From the NCBI GenBank assembly GCA_039519185.1, contig CM076846.1, positions 182,079,068-182,143,067 on the forward strand: a stretch of DNA of 64,000 nt, in the 5' to 3' direction. A model generated the notes under the pieces. The model was not told where the DNA came from. It saw only the letters and a program-made list of their open reading frames with translations, and did not search any database. Source of the stretch: Astragalus membranaceus (Eukaryota > Streptophyta > Magnoliopsida > Fabales > Fabaceae). The position numbers were made by a program, and so were the translations under genes. Every line of letters starts with the position of its first letter. Within the stretch, counting starts at the first letter, position 1. Positions 1 to 10,493 of the stretch are shown here, piece by piece.

Positions 1-1040
1 AAGTTGAAAGAAGTGTTATGCAAGAGTTTAAAGTGTTTACACTACATAAACCATAATAACATATTTAGAAGTTCATTACAAGGTTAGAACATCTCAACTT
101 AAGGGAATTTAGCTCATGTTACTCATGTTATAAAGCAAAGAATGTGCAAAGAACATAAGTACATGAATAATAAAGCAAAAGAACTTAAAAGAGTAGAGAT
201 TACTTGAATAGAAGATCTTTTGCATTAAGTTCCCAAGTTGAAGTACAATAAAGATTTCTTACACGAATTTCTTCAAAGTAGAAGTGAATGGAATGGTTGT
301 CAAGCACTTCCTCACCTTCCTCTCCTTAGAAACTTGAAATGAAAATAAACTAAACCTAAACTAAGCGAAAAGATAAAGGATGTAAAGATGTTAAAGATGA
401 TAGAAGATAGGATTCTTTTCTTGTGAAGATATGATATCTATTTATAGGCTTGAAAGCTTTCCTCTTGCAATGGGTTTCCTTTGGCGTGAAAGATCAGCTG
501 AGGAGACCGAACATGGTTAATTTGTTGACAACCAATCAAGCAAGCTGCACAGGTTTGGTCGCTTGCATGCATAACAAAAGATGAGGTCCATTGGAGAAGT
601 GCCACATGTCTTTTAGATAAGTTTGAGTCTTGCAACTTGATTTTTATGTGTATCGCCGACTTCAGCAAGTGGCTCAGCTCTAGGTGACTAGGCATGACGT
701 CACAAATCAAGTGTGGAAGCATTGAAATGGTCTTTGAATGTTTTGGTATAAACTGCAGAATTTAGCAGGTGTTGGCAGTGTTTCCACTCCTAGTGTTTCC
801 ACTCCTGGTGTTGGCAGTGTTTCCACTCCTGCAGTAGCTGCACTGAACAAAAACATCAAACCTAACAAGATGTGTGCATTTTGCCTAGATCATTGCCCTT
901 TATCCATTTGAATATTTAGAATGCTGTTCCTTGATAAATAAGCTATAAATATATATAAATGTTCTTGAAAATAAGCAATAACTCAAGCTTGATTGTATGG
1001 AATAACTCTATATAAAATAGAGTTATCATTCTCCTCCCCC
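1..1040. mobile_element. 3' part of an unclassified insertion in a LINE
   Basis: This is the right part of the insertion that is complete at 20311-21947. It separates the zinc-binding region of a LINE ORF2 from its RNase H end. It has no convincing gene. It contains short direct repeats at about 763-830 and ends with a perfect 10-bp hairpin (arms ATAACTCTAT and ATAGAGTTAT, loop ATAAA, about 1001-1027) followed about 13 nt later by CTAG. That resembles a Helitron 3' end, but the base after CTAG is G rather than T and no matching 5' end was found, so the class stays open. Confidence 0.45.
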
Positions 1041-1771
1041 TAGGCATTCATACTCCAAACCACTCGGATTTCATGAGATGGTTCCTCCATTGGATATCTG
1101 TTGATGACCCTCTTGCTAGGCAAATGTTCTGTGTTACCCTGTGGAAAATTTGGAAAGCCAGAAACGACCTTGTCTTCAATCAGACCAAGTTCAATCCTAT
1201 TGTTGTTGCTGCTGACAGTGCGAATTTTGTTGAAGACTACAATGTGGCAAATTTGAAGGCTTCAAGGTCTCCTGTCCCTCCTCCTAGCTTCAATTGAACA
1301 GTTCCTTCAACAGGCTTCACTAAATTTAACACCGATGTTGGCTGTTTTATTGATGATACATCAGCTTGGGCTTTTATTGCTAGAGACCATACTGGTGCAG
1401 TTCTCCACGCTGCAACTCATATTTAGGCTGGCAAAATTAGCCCCAATGTTGCTGAAGCCCTGTGCCTCAGATGGACCATAAACTGGGCAAAGTCAAAAAA
1501 TTTATCCAACTGTTGTTTTGATTGTGATGCTGAGGTAGTTGGTCACTGCTGCAATGGTCTGAAATTTGATGTATCTATTGATCCTATTATTTCTGATTGT
1601 ATTGATCTTTTAGGCCAATTGCCAAATTCTAGGGTCTCTTTTGCTAGGAGGAATTGTAATCAAGCAGCTCATGCTCTTGTTAGTCTAGCTAAGAGATTAA
1701 TGAAGTTGATGAGGAAACCAAAAGGAAAAGCAGAACCCGAAACTAGCAATATATGTTCATTCATTATTTAA
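1041..1771 (+). pseudogene. LINE ORF2 C-terminus with RNase H domain (left copy)
   Basis: One frame from about 1043 to the stop at 1769-1771 encodes the end of a plant L1-type non-LTR retrotransposon ORF2. It shows the linker LWKIWKARNDLVF, then an RNase H domain with the acidic pattern NTDVG, the AEAL helix and a CDAEVV aspartate. Two in-frame stops break it: TGA at 1295-1297 in place of a Trp codon, and TAG near 1425 after the residues THI. The part encoding the reverse transcriptase is not next to it; it lies at 14592-20310 relative to the right copy. The ORF is dead in both copies, with the same stops, so it decayed before the duplication. Confidence 0.85.
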
Positions 1772-1787
1772 TATTTAATAATGAAAA

Positions 1788-2135
1788 GGCTAAATTATAG
1801 TTTTGATCTCCCTATTTTCAAAAATTTAGATATTTGGTCCCTCTATTTTAAAACTCAGACATTTGGTCCCCCAATTTTAAAAAATCAAAGACATTCAGTC
1901 CCAAGAGGAATTTTCAGTTTTTTATGGCTAATAATCAAAGACATTTGGTCCCTCAATTTTAAAAAATCAAAGACATTTGGTCCCCCAATTTTAAAAAATC
2001 AAAGACATTTGGTCCCTCTTTGGACTAAATGTATTTGATTTTTTAAAATTGGAGGACCAAATGTCTGAGTTTTAAAATAGAGGGACCAAATGTCTGAATT
2101 TTTGAAAATAGGGGGACCAAAACTATAATTTAGCC
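1788..2135. mobile_element. 348-bp MULE-type MITE with 9-bp TSD
   Basis: The ends are inverted repeats starting GGCTAAATTATAGTTTTG and closing with the matching complement. The inner sequence repeats the legume-type phrase 'catttggtccc' facing both ways. The element is flanked by a perfect 9-bp direct repeat, TAATGAAAA, at 1779-1787 and 2136-2144. Nine-base target duplications are the mark of Mutator-like transposition. There is no coding capacity, so it would need a transposase in trans. Confidence 0.88.
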
Positions 2136-2197
2136 TAATGAAAAAGAAATCAATCAAACCCATGCTCAATTCATGAATCCAATTCTTTATAAAATGA

Positions 2198-3677
2198 GGC
2201 CATTACTTTCCCCACACCCCCTCCTACTCTTTCACACCCCCTAACTTCTAAAAACCCTAAAATACCCTCAACTTAAAAAAAAAACACACACACACACTCA
2301 CACCCTCACACCCCTCACTCCTCTCACTTTCCCTTTCACTCTCCCTCTCATTCGAACCCTATCTTTCACTCTCCCTCTCACTCAACTTCTCACAACTCAC
2401 TCAATCTCACCCAATCTCCCACTCAATCTTCTCCACAAACACCCTCAAGACCACCTGAGTTTTGTTCGCCTCCTCTCACTCTCTCTAATCGTTCCATTTT
2501 CATTCAGGTAACCCTCTCTCCCTTCTGTACATTTGGCTTTTTTTTTCCTGTGCATCTGTTGTGTTCGCATGACCTCATGCGAACACGTGAAAACGAAGGT
2601 GTTTGAATGAGGTCATGCGAACACCGTTCGAATGAGGCCATGCGAACACCTGTTCGAATGGGGTTGTTCGAACAGGTGCGAATAATTCTGTTCGAACAGG
2701 TGCGAATGATGCTGTTCGAACAGGTGTGACAGTATTGTTTCTGTTATTTTGCTGGTTATGTTGCTTAATTGGTTTAATGGTTGTTGTTTCAGATATGGTG
2801 AGGCATCGTGGCGGTAGTTCGCAACAGCCGGAGCGTAGGCCACCCCCGACGGCTTCCGAACGCAAACGGAGGCAAGATGGAGCTGAACCTTCCCGGAGGG
2901 GTAGGCGTAGGGACAGATTAGACGTCCCTCCTCCCCCACCGGAGGTTGATGATATTGGCCGGGATATTGAGCGTGATGCTCAATTTCCGGCATATGAGCT
3001 GGCCGGCCCTTCTGGTCATGCACATGAGGAGGTTGGTGCTCAACATGAGGAGGATGTTGAGCCTCAGGAGCCTGCTGCTGCTCCTAGGGCTACATTCCCA
3101 TTCCCTGGTGGACCTGTTGATGGTTCTGTCTTGCCCACATACGGGTCTCATATTTTGACTGAGTTCTATGCTGGCCGGGTAAGTTATTGTTATATAACAG
3201 CGTGTTGTCAATTTTGTTTCTTATTTTGTTGAACATATTGGCTTATTGTGCCTGTGTCATTTGTCAATGCAGGTTCGGCCGGACATAACTACGATTCCAC
3301 ATGGACCGGTTAACCTTGTGGTCCATGCTAGGATCAGGGAGACTCTTATCCTATCGGGGTTGTTCCCTCTCATAGGACTTGGTTTGACTGATTGTAAGTC
3401 GTTGAACACCTGTTCGCATGACCCCATTCGAACACCTGTTCGCATGACCACATTCGAACCTGTTCGCATGACCCCATTCGAACAGGTGAAAAACACCCAA
3501 GAGGGTGTGTCCCCATATTTAACACACGCGAATGGCCTCGTGCGAACCTGTTCGAAGGCCCGTGTTCGAACAGGTGAAAATTGGTGAAAAAAAAGAGGTT
3601 TGGCCTGACCTTTTGGTCATTTCACACCCTTATAGGGTGTGTTTTGAGTAGGAGGGGGTGTGGGAAAAGCAAACGCC
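2198..3677 (+). mobile_element. MULE carrying a plant-mobile-domain gene fragment
   Basis: The ends are inverted repeats built on CCCACACCCCCTCCTACTC, and a TAAAATGA direct repeat flanks the element at 2190-2197 and 3678-3685 (8 of the 9 bases expected for a MULE). Inside each arm is a cluster of 20-nt near-palindromes of the form TTCG-N12-CGAA (left 2564, 2602, 2627, 2653; right 3413, 3439, 3463, about 3551) mixed with TTCGAACAGGTG motifs. The middle holds two exons of a plant-mobile-domain-like gene. No MURA-type transposase is visible, so it is non-autonomous. It sits between the MITE at 1788 and the related element at 4285. Confidence 0.85.
2795..3393 (+). pseudogene. Plant mobile domain (PMD/MAIN-like) gene fragment, two exons
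   Basis: Exon 1 (2795-3178) starts with MVRHRGG and encodes an Arg- and Pro-rich N-terminus, then an acidic Glu/Ala region, then the signature FPFPGGPVDGSVLPTYGSH. It ends at a GTAAGT donor. Exon 2 (3273-3393) follows a TGCAG acceptor in phase and encodes VRPDITTIPHG...LILSGLFPLIGLGLTDC, up to another GTAAGT. The FPGGP...L...Y..H pattern followed by the SGL.PLI motif is characteristic of the plant mobile domain found in MAIN-like proteins and in transposons. The rest of the domain is missing: the second donor runs straight into the subterminal repeats. It is a captured or degraded gene; assignment to PMD is by motif memory, not by search. Confidence 0.6.
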
Positions 3678-3685
3678 TAAAATGA

Positions 3686-4275
3686 TTGCATATCCAATCA
3701 AATCCAATATATTAATACCTGAATGAATAACAGAAACCAAAAACCGAAATATTCTTAAACTGAATCTATTCATGATTTTATGAATAAAACCAAAATCCCA
3801 AACCATAATCCCAAACCATAATCAATCAACTCATTTCATTACCCCATAGCATCAGAAGCGCCAAAACCCTTTTACATTAATATGAGAATCACCACAAACC
3901 GAAAAATTGTAGCCGCATAAACAAAACGCATACGAAAGTATGGAACGATCTAAGCCTTGATTCAATCTTTAAACCAAAAGGACGGAATAAAGAAAATACC
4001 AAAAGCCGAATAGAACCAAAAATACCGCAACACCAAAAAATTAATTTTCATAATAATCAAACATGAATACCACTTGTTAGAATCGAAATAGTCTTTATAA
4101 AGCCAGAATCAATCATGTTAATTACTAGGAAAATTCCGAGAGAACCCTTTACCTTTATCTCCGTATCTTCCTGATAATAGGATGTCAAGTAAGAATGACT
4201 CCAAAAGTTGTAGTGTGACCCAGGGACCATAACCTCCTTATTTATAAAACCCTAATTAGGGTTATTTATGGGTAT
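3686..4275. other. AT-rich spacer, no gene
   Basis: No coding region is supported here. The sequence is the former neighbour of the MULE insertion sites: when the MULEs are removed, the flanks at 4284/5188 join cleanly, which suggests older LTR-like or intergenic DNA around a CCCTAATTAGGG motif near 4250. Nothing else stands out. Confidence 0.5.
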
Positions 4276-4284
4276 TTCTAATTT

Positions 4285-5178
4285 GCCCATCACTTTTCCC
4301 TCACCCCTCCCTACTCACCCCACACCCCCTAACTCCAAATATTCTAAAACTACCATTAATGAGAGGACGTGTTTACGTGCGATTCAGTTGAGACCAACCG
4401 AATATATTCGGCTAAGGCCAACCGAACGAGTCTTTTTTTGAGACACACCCCTCTTTCTTACCATTCGGTTGACCTCAACCGAAATATTTCGGTTGACCTC
4501 AACCGAATCCTTCTTTTCACATCTCTAAGGAATGGCTTTTTCTTCTTTTTACAACTTAATCATGAAATGTTACCTGCAACCTAGCAACCACCATGGCAGA
4601 TCCTGGAACTTTAACAATAATCGTTCCTTCAACTCATGAATGTCTTCTTCTGTCTTCTGTTTCGATTTCAACGCCAAATGATTTTATTCCAGTGCAAAGA
4701 AAAAACAAAGGTAAAGGTACCAAAAAGGTACAGCAATTGATCCAACAATTATAAACCACAAATTTGGCCTTCCCATTAGTATCACAGAGACAGAGGAGGA
4801 GAACAGAGGCGGATGTGGTGGAGCGGTGCAACAATTGGAGAACGTTGGAGCGGTGGGGTGTTGGAAGAAGGGGAAGTATGGTGGTTCTGAATCGTTAAAA
4901 TGGGTATTTTGTTTTAATATTTTTCAATAAATCAACATACTGTGTAAACTGAAGGATTCGGTTGACATCAACCAAAAATTTTCGGTTGAGGTCAACCAAA
5001 TAGTGTAAAAGGGAGTGTGTGTCAAAAAAATACACGTTCGGTTGTGCCTAACCGAATATATTCGGTGGACCCTAACCGAATCAGTGAAAACAGCGCGCCT
5101 CATTAATGCCATATTGGTCATTTCGCAGGATTTGTGGGTGTGGGGTGAGTAGGGAGGGATGTGGAAAAAGCATGGGCC
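4285..5178. mobile_element. Non-coding MULE with paired palindromic arm modules
   Basis: Both ends share a roughly 40-bp imperfect inverted repeat containing CCCTCCCTACTCACCCCACA. A perfect 9-bp direct repeat, TTCTAATTT, flanks it at 4276-4284 and 5179-5187. The TIR is related to that of the element at 2198. Eight 20-nt TTCG-N12-CGAA-type near-palindromes lie in four pairs, each exactly 24 bp apart: 4383/4407, 4464/4488, 4957/4981 and 5037/5061. The left and right arms mirror each other. The centre (about 4520-4900) has no recognisable gene. It is non-autonomous. Confidence 0.88.
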
Positions 5179-5187
5179 TTCTAATTT

Positions 5188-5539
5188 AGCCCAATTAGAA
5201 TTACCCTTTAGTCTCTACACATTAAAGGCCCATATTCTATTAGATACTCATAAGCCCATATTAGTCTAGCCTTATTGGATCACTTTAATTGGGCTTTATC
5301 TTAAGTGACAGTCCACGATACATAATTATTAACGTATAAGGCCAATGTTGGATTAATGATCCAACATCCTAGTTCCACCCATGTTAATCTAAATGCTTGA
5401 GTGGTCTTGTATCACAATTGCTAGCTTAGATGATAATCTAGTTATGTACTATTTCCCTGGTATGGAAGAACTAAACGTGATTTAGAGAGTATACCCGTGC
5501 ATACGCATAGGTCGTGTCGTGTTACTTGCTACGAGTGAT
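5188..5539. other. Spacer without gene
   Basis: AT-rich intergenic sequence. It continues the pre-MULE flank (AGCCCAATTAGAATT directly follows the TSD). I see no ORF, RNA gene or resolved element ends here. Confidence 0.45.
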
Positions 5540-6150
5540 TTTAAAATTAAATTTGAATTTCACTCTTGGTCCCTCTATTTTATTGGGTTCGCAAATATAG
5601 TCCCCAGTTTTATTTTCGGCAATTTTGGTCTCTCAATTTTAACATATCCGTAATTTTAGCCCCCTCTTTTTTCTCGTAGTTTTTCATCCCCCAATATTAT
5701 CAAATCCACAATTTTAGTCCTTCTATTAAATCGTCATACAATTTTTGACAAAAATACTGATGTGGCTGATGCGTTTCGTGCTAGCGTAATCATTGGGCGT
5801 TCACATTTTCTATTTTCATTTATATATTTTGTATAGTATTAGACTAAGTCAAGAAAGTCTATATTTTGCATACCATTGGCTGTCAGCACGACCCCCAATG
5901 ACTACACCAACAAGACAGGTGTCTGCCATTTTTGTTTTTTCGTAAAAAATTGGATGGCAATTTAACGGGAGGACAAAATTTGCAGATTTGATAAAATTAG
6001 GGAACCAAATTGCGATAAAAAAATGGAGGGACTAAAATTGCGGAGTTTGATAAAATTAGGGGACCAAAATGGCAAGAAATAAAATGGAAGGACTAAAATT
6101 GCAGATTTAATAAAATAATAGGACGACTAAAACTGCAATTAAATCTTTAT
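5540..6150. repeat. Degenerate inverted-repeat element
   Basis: The left half repeats 'tggtcc' and 'ttttagtcc' phrases separated by T-rich runs; the right half repeats their complements, 'gggaccaaa' and 'ggactaaaattgcag'. The two halves can fold back on each other. This is the style of legume MULE/MITE arms, but the ends are eroded and I could not fix a target-site duplication, so the limits are approximate. Confidence 0.5.
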
Positions 6151-6237
6151 TTTGTAATTGGACATTTAGTATAAAGAGCTATGTGATATATCGTACACAA
6201 AACAATGTTGTTAATTCTAGGTCATTAAGTCTTTTCC

Positions 6238-6238
<1 letters not shown>

Positions 6239-6280
<42 letters not shown>
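6239..6280. repeat. (AAT)n microsatellite
   Basis: About 14 tandem trinucleotides. The corresponding tract in the right copy (27147-27191) is one unit longer, which shifts the offset between copies from 20908 to 20911. Confidence 0.95.
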
Positions 6281-7232
6281 GTCTTCCCAACGAAAATATG
6301 AAGTATACCACTATAGACACGAATTTTTGTCTTCACGTATTTTTGAAATACACTTCATTTATAAAATAAGAAAGTTACACGGTGACAAACATAATGTTTT
6401 AGTTCTTTACACGCCAAAACAAAATGTTTTAGTTCTTTAAAAATGTAAATAGAGTTAGAGTATTCAAAAAGTGATTATAATTATATCAACATAATGAAAT
6501 TATACCGACAAACATATAAAATTTCTTAGTCTTAAGTCAAACAAAATATTTATTTATAAAAAGCAAAGATATTTACAATTTTACAAAAGAGAAACACAAA
6601 ATTAAAGATACCATTAACATATAATTTTTCTAGTTGAGACTTAAAAGAAAAATAATCATTTATACAAAAGCACTCATAAATATAAAGTAAAAAAAACTCT
6701 ACTTGTGGTGGATCATATTTCCTCTTTGGTACTTAAAAGAAAATAAATACATTTATAAAGACAAAATATAGAAAAAATAGTTATATGGACAACATATAAT
6801 ACTTTTTGGTCAAGACTGCTTAACAACAAAATTAAATTGACAACGTGCAATATTTGAAATTATATTTACAACGCACAATGTTCTCTAGTTAGCACTCAAG
6901 ATTTAAATATTTATTTCTGTTTGACATAATGATAAAATATAGAAAATAACGTTTCCGACAACAAACAATGTTTCCCGTCGGGAATCAAAAGCAATGAAAT
7001 TATACCAACAACAATATTGCTTCTAAGTTTGAACTCAAAAGCAAAATATACATATATAAAGGCCAAATACAAAATTAATTATGTTGACAACAAATAATAT
7101 TTTCTCGTCCTGACTCAAAGGTAAAATAATGGTTTTCAGAAAACTAAAACAAAAAAAATACATTAGCAATGGATAATGCTTTTGGTAATATTTTCCCATT
7201 GAAACTCAACAAGAAAAACAACCAGTTATTAA
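6281..7232. other. AT-rich spacer, no gene
   Basis: Strongly AT-rich. Short phrases such as 'actcaaaagc', 'gacaacaaataat' and 'tataaag' recur irregularly, which suggests an old degraded repeat. The same texture resumes at 9977-10360, on the other side of the MULE that splits it. No coding signal. Confidence 0.45.
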
Positions 7233-7241
7233 AAAAAATAA

Positions 7242-9967
7242 GGCTAAAATATGTTTTTAATCCCTACAAAATTGGGTCATTCTAAGTTTAGTCCCTACAT
7301 TAACGAAATAGGTGTTTTAGTCTCCATTTTATTTTGTCGTTTTCATTATTAGTCTTTGGCGTTAAATCATGCTGATTGGGCTAATGGAATCTTGACTAAG
7401 CACGCCACATATACATTTTAATTGAGGTGGCGTCCACAAGGCATGCTAACTCACTTTTTTTTATAATTTTAATTCAGTTTAAAATAAAATTATTTTAAAT
7501 CAAAAATTACAAAAAACCAAAAAACCCAGAAAAACATCATCAACATCATACCCAGATCCATCTTCCCCCTCAATCTTTCCCCCATTAACCACCACCCTAA
7601 CGTCAGTCGTTCGCCGCAAACCACACAAAAGCACACCCACACAAACCGCCGCCCTAACGTCCGTCGTTCGCCGCAACACCACTCTATTTTTGTTCTCCAT
7701 TCACAACTCCCCCTGTCATCAGTATCACTGCAACATCACTGTCAAAGTGGGAATCAACTTTTTTGTTATAATTTTGATCCCGTTGAGATATGTAAAATAA
7801 TTAATTTCTAACCCTTGCGAGTAATAGAAATCCAAACATGAGGCCACACTGTTTTGTTAATCCAATCAAAATCACATTTATTTTAGTTTAATGACAGGGA
7901 TGATTTGCGAAGGTGAAGAGAGATCCAGAAAGGGATGATTTGCAAAAATCCTTAGAAAACATTCATCTTCACTTTCTCAAACATTCATCTTCACTTTCAA
8001 TCAAAATCATTAGAAAACTCGGAATCCAAAAACCCTAAAACAATTGTAGGGAAAAGGGATGATTTGCGAAGGTGAGAGATGCAGAACGAGAGAGTTGGAA
8101 TGATGAAGTGTTTTTTTTTGTAAGAGTTGTAAAAAAAAGAAAAAAGAAAGAAAAATGGCACTACGACCTTACATAAGTAACACCAAAAGCATCTGCGTGA
8201 AGCAGAGGCTCAATACCAGAAGGAGGTTCCCGGAAATAACTCCAAGGGCTTGATCCCGACGCACCCAACTTCGCAAGAAAATCAGCACAGGCATTCCTTT
8301 CACGCAAGGTATGCTCAAGAGAGACAATCCAATCACGACTTGGATGATGGAGGCGTAAACATGCCAAGTATTCTAAGAAACCCGAACTAGCTGAATGGAG
8401 TTCAAAGAATCGGAATAGCACGTGACACTACATACGATAACCTTTGTCCCAAGCAAGAGTCAGCCCATAGAAAAGAGCAACAAGCTCAGCATGCAAGTTG
8501 TTCGATCGACCCAACGACCCAGCGAAACCATGGAGCCACTCACCATCACTGTTGCGCAATAAACCACCGAAGCCCGAAGCCCCCGGGTTACCAATACTAC
8601 TGCCATCAACATTCAACACCACATTTGAATCACCACTACCATGGCAACTGACCAGACAAGGAGGGTCCCCAATCTGAGGGCTGCCCGGGAAGAGCTTCGC
8701 CAAGAGGGGGGAATAAATTGAAAATATGTAACTGCACTTGAAAACTATGCCCAGTTTCACCCCCAATACAGGCCAAGTTACGAGCACGCCAAAGCCATCA
8801 GATTGTTGCCAAAAGCAATTGACCCCTATCCTCTGAGGTACCACGCCGAATCCAGGCCTTGGGGTCCAAAGTTGAGAAAAAAGAAACATTATTGAAACCG
8901 AGAGCTAACCACACATGTTTGGAAAGAGCACGGTCCCTTCAGCAATGGAGAATGCTTCCCGGAGCGGACCTGCAACGAATACAAGTGGGGGAATGAAGCA
9001 TACCTTTGTGATGCAGCAAGGGAAGCTGTGGGAACGACGTCGTGGCACACGAGCCGGCAAAGAAGTCTCAATTTCTCTGGCGCAGGTAGCCTCCAAATCC
9101 ACATCCAACTGTCATGAGTAGCCACCTCATTGTCCCTGTCGTCATGTCTATCAAGCAGCCACCTATAACCAGCTTGAGCAGTATACATACCATCTCGCCT
9201 ATTGCTCCATATATGACCAACAAAAATATTAGCGTTGAGGCAAGTGTGAGATCCCAATATGTGATTCCCGACGTCTTGCGTTGAGTGTAGATCTCCTCCA
9301 AGTGCCATTGACCGTCTCGCAGGAGGTCGTTGATAGCTAACTGAGAATCATGAATATCCACATACGGAACAATGGCGCTGAGGCGGCCCAAACCAGACCA
9401 CGGCACATACCAGAAAGAATAGCTGTCATTACCAAGACGGAAAGAATATCCCTCCCTGAGGACGTCTCTGGCTTTGATAATAGCGTTCCAAGTTCGTGAG
9501 CCAGACTTCTTCACCACACTAAGGATGGAGTCAGGCCCCATGTACTTCTCTGAGAGCAAGCGGGCCCACAATTTATCAGTCCCACTATGCAACTCCCAAA
9601 CCAGTTTACCAAGCATCGCCGTGTTGGCATTCCGAACGATGAAATGTTTTGGATCTTGCTTTGGATATGTTTTTCTCAAATCTGCTTCTCCTTACCTCTC
9701 TCTTTCTTTTGTTTTTCTCAGGATCTTGGTTTGGGGAAGATGACTCATGAGTAAAAAAAATTAATAAAACAAAAAAGCCACATCAATTAAAATGCCACCT
9801 AGGCGATGCCGTGTCAACATTCTGTTTGCCCACTCAGCAGTAATTAACATCAGGGACTAATAATAGAAACGAAAATATAAGTTAGGGGCGAAAACACTTA
9901 TTTCAATAATGTAGGGACTAAACTTAGAAGATCCCAATTTTGTAAGGACCAAAAACATATTTTACCC
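7242..9967. mobile_element. 2.7-kb MULE with 80-bp TIRs and an internal LINE remnant
   Basis: The left end begins GGCTAAAATATG and the right end closes CATATTTTACCC. The arms match for about 80 bp, including the phrase TTCTAAGTTTAGTCCCTACA on the left and its complement on the right. A perfect 9-bp direct repeat, AAAAAATAA, flanks the element at 7233-7241 and 9968-9976. The interior is mostly a decayed reverse-strand LINE fragment (8161-9679) rather than a transposase, so the element is non-autonomous. Either the MULE took up LINE DNA or a truncated LINE inserted into it; no LINE poly-A or target duplication was seen to decide. Confidence 0.85.
8161..9679 (-). pseudogene. Decayed LINE ORF2 end (RT tail, zinc-binding region, RNase H)
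   Basis: Read right to left, frames encode successive parts of a plant LINE ORF2. First comes the post-RT region (9068-9679: LGKLVWELHSGTDKLWARLL, then YSFWYVPWSGLG). Next is the zinc-binding region (8889-9308, with MWIWRLPAPEKLRLL). Then RNase H (8428-8889) with NVDGSSIGNPGASGFGG and HAELVALFYGL, and the domain tail (8161-8421) with ERNACADFLAKLG. At least three frameshifts separate the pieces. It belongs to a different LINE lineage from the forward-strand LINE at 14592-22678. It is a relic without coding potential. Confidence 0.82.
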
Positions 9968-9976
9968 AAAAAATAA

Positions 9977-10493
9977 AATCAAAAGAATAATTATATCGAC
10001 AATATATAATATTTTCGGTAGTCTTTAATTTCCTATCAAAACTTAAAAAAAATCATTTATAGAAAATAATGACATTTATGATGACAAAGTAACATAACTA
10101 TTCCGACAATGTGTAATGCTTCAATGGCAACATGTAATGGTTTTTCGTTGAAACTCAAAATTCAAAAGTTAACGTATAAAGGAGAATTAAAAATGTAGTT
10201 ATTCCAACAAAAGGTCATATTTTATCGTCACGACCTAAATGCAAATTTTTTTTTGACAACGATCTAAAAGCAAATTAGTTGTTTATATAAAAAAAATACA
10301 CATTTGTAAAGATAAACTATAGAAATAATTATACATTCATTAATATGTAATGCTTTAAACCAACACCGTTGGCCCAATGGTTTAATCTACCCTGGGACAC
10401 AGCGGTTCAACTTGGTGCTCCGGGTTCCATTCCCGTAATGGACAAACTCAGTGTTGACCAGTGCAAAATTAGATCCTAAACACCAGTGGCGAA
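9977..10493. other. Spacer with a SINE-like segment
   Basis: AT-rich DNA resuming the texture of 6281-7232, followed at about 10362-10445 by a tRNA-like stretch (separate entry). It ends at the CAGTGGCG hAT-type terminus at 10494. Confidence 0.4.
10362..10445 (+). repeat. tRNA-derived SINE-like segment (left copy)
   Basis: TTGGCCCAATGGTTT at 10369 fits a polymerase III A box and GGTTCCATTC at 10423 fits a B box, about 50 bp apart, as in tRNA genes and SINE heads. A full cloverleaf does not close around them, and no 3' tail or flanking duplication was resolved. I read it as a SINE relic rather than a tRNA gene. Confidence 0.35.

Noticed and set aside
438..722. 94-codon reverse-strand ORF (also at 21345-21629)
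   Set aside because: No recognisable domain, no other coding signal, and it lies within a non-coding insertion; preservation in both copies only reflects the recent duplication.
6239..6280. CRISPR-like or regulatory array
   Set aside because: Plain AAT microsatellite; other repeat arrays here also lack the regular repeat-spacer pattern, and the genome is a plant's.
10362..10445. A functional tRNA gene
   Set aside because: A- and B-box-like sequences are present, but the acceptor and anticodon stems do not form a proper cloverleaf.
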